DNA of 8,608 nucleotides, from contig JAFDIC010000148.1 in NCBI GenBank assembly GCA_019308525.1, positions 1-8,608 of the forward strand, given 5' to 3'. The notes beneath the pieces are model-generated. The model saw only the letters and a list, made by a program, of their open reading frames with translations, was not told the DNA's origin and ran no database searches. Below, in pieces: positions 5,468-8,608 of this stretch (positions are counted from its first letter, which is position 1; each line of letters starts with the position of its first letter). This stretch comes from Deltaproteobacteria bacterium (lineage in GTDB: Bacteria; Desulfobacterota; DSM-4660; Desulfatiglandales; HGW-15). The translations under genes and the position numbers were made by a program.

Positions 5468-6733
5468 ATGGCCAGACCTTTTAGACTACCAGACCTGGGT
5501 GAAGGCATTCACGAGGGGGAGGTGCTTGCCCTTCTTGTCTCTGTTGGAGACAAGGTAAAGGAAGGGGACCCGATCATCGAGGTGGAAACGGACAAGGCGG
5601 CCGTGGAGATACCGTCGCCTTTTACCGGGACTGTTGAAGAAATCATGGTAAAACCGGGGGACACGGTCAAGGTGGGGGATACACTTATGACCTTCCGCAA
5701 TGGCCTTCCCGAGCCGATCATAGAACGAGGCCCTGCCCCTGCCCCGGAGCCAAAGGCCGGTCCGGTGCCCGCCTCGCCTGCCACCAGGCGTCTTGCCAGG
5801 GAACTCGGGGTGGACCTGCGCCTCGTAAAGCCAACTGGTCCGGGAGGACTCGTGACCGCAGAGGATGTGCGCAAGTCTTCCGAAGAGGGTGTAAGAGAGG
5901 AAAGGACGGTGGGCGAGGTCCAAGAAGTCACGGCAGCCCCGGAAACCAGAGAGATCTCCCGGCAGATACCAGGAGAAGGGGAAATTGCTCCACCGCTGCC
6001 GGATTTTTCAAAGTGGGGCCCCATCGAGCGTGTCCCCGTACGTTCGGTTCGCAGGGCCACTGCCAAGCAGATGGCCCTTGCCTGGGCAAATATCCCCCAC
6101 GTCCATAACCAGGACTGGATTGACATGAGCAGGCTGGATGCCTTCCGCGCCAAGCACAAGAAGGAGATCGAGGCAAAGGGGGGGAAATTGACCGTTACGG
6201 TATTTGCCCTGAAGGCGGTCGCAACGGCGCTGAAGATGTACCCGAGGTTTAATTCCTCCTACGACACGGAGTCAGGGGATATCATCATCAAACACTACTT
6301 TAATATCGGAGTTGCGGTTAGTACTGAAAAGGGACTCCTGGTCCCTGTAATAAAAGAGGTTGATCGCAAGAGCATCACTGAGCTTGCCATCGAGCTTGCA
6401 GGGCTTGTTCAAAGGACACGGGAAGGTAAGGCATCCCTGGAGGAGATGCAGGGCGGCACCTTCACCATCACCAACGTAGGTCCCATGGGGGGTGGGTTTT
6501 TCGCACCGATCATCAATTTCCCGGAAGTGGCCATCCTGGGTATGGGTTCCACGAGCATGCAACCCGTGGTCAAGAAAAAGGGAGATGATTACGAGATCGT
6601 ACCAAGGCCCATGATGCCAGTGGTCCTGTGTATTGATCACCGCGTCCTGGACGGTGCCGATGCCATAGCGTTCTTGCGCGCTATCACCCAGGCCCTGGAA
6701 GACCCGGAGGAACTGTTCATTACGATGATATAG
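5468..6733 (+). CDS. pdhC: Dihydrolipoamide acetyltransferase (E2) of the PDH complex
   Basis: The 421-aa core protein of the complex transfers the acetyl group from its lipoyl arm to CoA. Order of parts: one lipoyl domain (about 1-77) with the lipoylated lysine K43 in ETDKAAVE; a Pro/Ala-rich linker (88-103, PAPAPEP); a peripheral-subunit-binding domain (about 103-136, PATRRLARELGVD to TAEDVRK) that holds E1 or E3; a charged linker; and the catalytic domain (about 186-421). The catalytic motif HRVLDG is at 391-396 with H391 and D395, and the family segment TFTITNVGPMGG is at 331-342. The ribosome binding site AGGAGG overlaps the E1-beta TAG stop, and the genes are 13 bases apart. It has one lipoyl domain, like the Gram-positive PDH and branched-chain E2s, against three in E. 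coli AceF. Lipoylation genes are not in the window. Confidence 0.92.
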   Translation: MARPFRLPDLGEGIHEGEVLALLVSVGDKVKEGDPIIEVETDKAAVEIPSPFTGTVEEIMVKPGDTVKVGDTLMTFRNGLPEPIIERGPAPAPEPKAGPVPASPATRRLARELGVDLRLVKPTGPGGLVTAEDVRKSSEEGVREERTVGEVQEVTAAPETREISRQIPGEGEIAPPLPDFSKWGPIERVPVRSVRRATAKQMALAWANIPHVHNQDWIDMSRLDAFRAKHKKEIEAKGGKLTVTVFALKAVATALKMYPRFNSSYDTESGDIIIKHYFNIGVAVSTEKGLLVPVIKEVDRKSITELAIELAGLVQRTREGKASLEEMQGGTFTITNVGPMGGGFFAPIINFPEVAILGMGSTSMQPVVKKKGDDYEIVPRPMMPVVLCIDHRVLDGADAIAFLRAITQALEDPEELFITMI

Positions 6734-6770
6734 TGACGATAAGAGCCCCTTATGGATGGATGGATGAACA

Positions 6771-8207
6771 ATGGTAATGGGAGAACTTGAGCTTGATACG
6801 GAGATACTGGTCATCGGGAGCGGCCCGGGGGGCTACGCTGCTGCCTTCAGGGCGGCAGACCTGGGACTCGATGTTACCATGGTGGACATGGAGCCACGCC
6901 CTGGGGGTGAATGCCTTTACAGGGGCTGCATTCCCTCCAAGGCCCTCCTTTACCTTGCCGGGTTGATTACCAGTGCACAGAAGGCATCCGCCATGGGCCT
7001 CAAGTTTGGCAAGACAGAAATTGACATTGAAAAGGTGAGGGCATGGAAAAAAGGGGTCATAGATCAGCTCGCAGACGGACTGGTCACGTTGACCAGGAAG
7101 CGGGGCGTTCAGCTCATACAGGGGAAGGCCCGCTTTGAGAGTTCTGGGGTTGTACGACTCCAGGATTCCGAGATAGGCCGCGTGAAGTTCCGCCATGCCA
7201 TCCTGGCAACGGGCTCCCACCCAACCCCTTTCCAGGGCATAGAATACCAGGAAAGTGGCCCTGTCATGTATTCCGCGGATGCGCTCGATCTACGGGAGAT
7301 CCCTGGCTCCCTCCTGATCCTTGGCGGCGGTTACGTGGGCCTCGAGATGGGCGGTGTATACTCGGCCCTTGGATCAAGGGTAACCCTTGCGGTCAGGAGC
7401 GACAGGCTCCTTCGGGGGGCTGACCCGGACATTGCAGCGCCTCTTATCAAAAGACTAGAGAGCATGTTTGAGGCAATCCATTTCAACACCGTGGCCAGAT
7501 CACTAACAGTATCCAGGGACAGGGTCCTGGTGAAGTTTGAGGGTGAACCTGAGAAGCATGAACAGGAGTTTGACAGGGTCCTGGTTGCCATGGGAAGGCG
7601 GCCCAATTCCAAGGGGATAGGCCTCGAGAACACCGGGGTCAAGGTGGACGAAAGGGGTTTTGTTGTTACGGACGAACAACAACGCACTACGGATGAGCGC
7701 ATCCTTGCGGTAGGCGACGTGGCAGGAGGGCCCTTGCTGGCCCACAAGGCCTTTCACGAAGGCAAGGTAGCCGCTGAAGTCATAGCCGGAGAGCCATCCG
7801 CATTTGATGTCCGTGCCATACCTGCTGTGGTCTATACTGATCCCCAGGTCGCCTGGTGCGGTCTCACAGAGGAAGAGGCACATAAAAAGGGTATACACGT
7901 AAAGGTCGAAAGATTTCCCTGGAAATTCTCCAGCAGGGCCGTGACCATGGGCGAAGTAGAGGGCGTTACCAAGCTCATCATTGATCCTGAAACGGGAAGA
8001 ATACTTGGTCTCGGTATTGCAGGACACGAAGCAGAAGGGATGATCTCCGAAGGTGCCCTTGCCATTGAGATGGGCGCCCTTTCCACCGACATTGCCCTTA
8101 CCGTCCATCCCCATCCCACCCTTTCAGAGACGGTCGGGGAGGCTGCCGAGATCTTTTTGGGCACCTCTACCCACATCATGCCAAAGACCAAGAAGATCAA
8201 AGCTTGA
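6771..8207 (+). CDS. lpdA: Dihydrolipoamide dehydrogenase (E3)
   Basis: The 478-aa flavoprotein reoxidises the dihydrolipoyl arm of E2 and reduces NAD+. The FAD-binding motif is GSGPGG (16-21). The redox disulfide is C48-x4-C53 in GGECLYRGCIPSKALL. The NAD-binding motif is GGGYVG (185-190), and the second FAD contact is ILAVGDVAGG (311-320). The dimer-interface catalytic pair is H448 and E453 in HPHPTLSE. There is no N-terminal lipoyl domain. The C-terminus ends in a lysine-rich tail. The gene lies 37 bases after the E2 gene in the same operon. No good Shine-Dalgarno precedes the ATG at 6771; the leader instead has repeated ATGG units (from 6752), and a second in-frame ATG at 6777 is a possible start. 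The last bases overlap a convergent gene by 11 bases. Confidence 0.93.
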   Translation: MVMGELELDTEILVIGSGPGGYAAAFRAADLGLDVTMVDMEPRPGGECLYRGCIPSKALLYLAGLITSAQKASAMGLKFGKTEIDIEKVRAWKKGVIDQLADGLVTLTRKRGVQLIQGKARFESSGVVRLQDSEIGRVKFRHAILATGSHPTPFQGIEYQESGPVMYSADALDLREIPGSLLILGGGYVGLEMGGVYSALGSRVTLAVRSDRLLRGADPDIAAPLIKRLESMFEAIHFNTVARSLTVSRDRVLVKFEGEPEKHEQEFDRVLVAMGRRPNSKGIGLENTGVKVDERGFVVTDEQQRTTDERILAVGDVAGGPLLAHKAFHEGKVAAEVIAGEPSAFDVRAIPAVVYTDPQVAWCGLTEEEAHKKGIHVKVERFPWKFSSRAVTMGEVEGVTKLIIDPETGRILGLGIAGHEAEGMISEGALAIEMGALSTDIALTVHPHPTLSETVGEAAEIFLGTSTHIMPKTKKIKA

Positions 8208-8608
8208 CGACCTGTCGCCCAAAGCCTGATCGACGATGATCTGGATTCCCCATAGAAATTTTCACAAATTGGTTTCCTGTGCCGCATCCTTTCCGGGCAA
8301 CAAGAAGATCTAGCCCTTTTATCTGTCCTCCGACAACGCTTAAAGCCGCCATAGGGTCGGCAGCGATGAAATCGGGGTCCCTCTACCAGTAAAAAAGGGA
8401 TTCCCTGTGAGGCCGTAAGACTCTATCTGGCCCTTATCATCAAGGATGTCAAAGGTCAATATCAATGCCCCTATTCTGCTGGCCCTTTGTGAGTCGGATG
8501 AGGGGCCTCCTGTCTTCTCCAATCCTTTTTCTTGACATAAGGACTGATTCTCCAATAACTTAAATCCATAATATCTGCTTGTGGGGACAAAAAGGGTTAT
8601 TCTTTGTC
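8197..8608 (-). pseudogene. Unrecognised gene, 3' part only, split by an apparent frameshift
   Basis: Reading the minus strand from the right edge, the frame is open from 8606 with no stop (ITLFVPTSRYYGFKLLEN, RIGALILTFDILDDKGQIE, SYGLTGNPFFTGRGT) until TAA at 8340-8342. Shifting frame at the GGGG run at 8374-8377 continues as DFIAADPMAALSVVGG, QIKGLDLLVARKGCGTGNQF, VKISMGNPDHR and stops at TGA, 8197-8199. Both halves look like real protein, and the junction reads naturally as GRGT-DFIAADP if two bases are removed (or GT-P-DF if one is added). I take it as one gene with a frameshift, either a mutation or a homopolymer error. I do not recognise the family; no transmembrane segment or metal motif is evident, apart from one Cys in ARKGCGTGN. 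The 5' end lies outside the window. The tail overlaps the E3 gene by 11 bases, in convergent orientation. Confidence 0.55.

Noticed and set aside
8340..8555. Stand-alone 71-aa minus-strand gene starting at a TTG
   Set aside because: The frame is open to the window edge without a stop, and the protein-like sequence continues in another frame past 8340, so this is an internal piece of a larger broken gene.

Overview
The window reads as a chromosomal stretch of an anaerobic-type bacterium of moderate GC content, most likely a Desulfobacterota (deltaproteobacterial) relative. This assignment is an inference. It rests on strong AGGAGG ribosome binding sites, a reductive-dehalogenase-like corrinoid/4Fe-4S protein, a MoaD-type sulfur-carrier remnant of the ..IAGG class, and a Bacillus-type split-E1 pyruvate dehydrogenase complex. 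No rRNA, tRNA, CRISPR array or insertion sequence is visible.

Layout. Positions 1-299 hold no convincing gene: there is a strong hairpin repeat (22-66), a second hairpin (146-170), and a leftward promoter whose spacer carries a 19-bp palindrome (217-245). Positions 300-623 (minus) hold a small ORF that I read as an in-frame chimera. Its middle is an internal piece of threonine synthase and its C-terminal half is a MoaD/ThiS sulfur carrier, joined at a GFVNI segment common to both families. Its promoter carries a second copy of the palindrome. Positions 806-1744 (plus) hold a class I SAM methyltransferase followed by a CxxC heavy-metal-associated (HMA) protein gene that is cut by an in-frame TAA. 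Convergent to these, 1793-2962 (minus) encodes a stand-alone, cytoplasmic, RdhA-like corrinoid iron-sulfur protein.

A divergent intergenic region of about 410 bp (2963-3374) separates this gene from a four-gene plus-strand operon, 3375-8207, in the order E1-alpha, E1-beta, E2, E3. Together these make a complete 2-oxoacid (most likely pyruvate) dehydrogenase complex: E1 decarboxylates pyruvate on thiamine diphosphate and acetylates the lipoyl arm of E2, E2 passes the acetyl group to CoA, and E3 reoxidises the dihydrolipoyl arm onto NAD+. At the right edge a minus-strand gene overlaps the E3 gene tail to tail. It enters from beyond the window and is split by an apparent frameshift at a run of four G.

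The PDH operon is ordinary and intact. The points deserving attention are the thrC-moaD chimera, the paired promoter/operator copies around it, the nonsense-interrupted HMA gene, the orphan RdhA-like protein and the frameshifted unknown gene. Three damaged or rearranged genes in 8.6 kb mean either real gene decay or assembly/sequencing errors, and read-level evidence would separate these.
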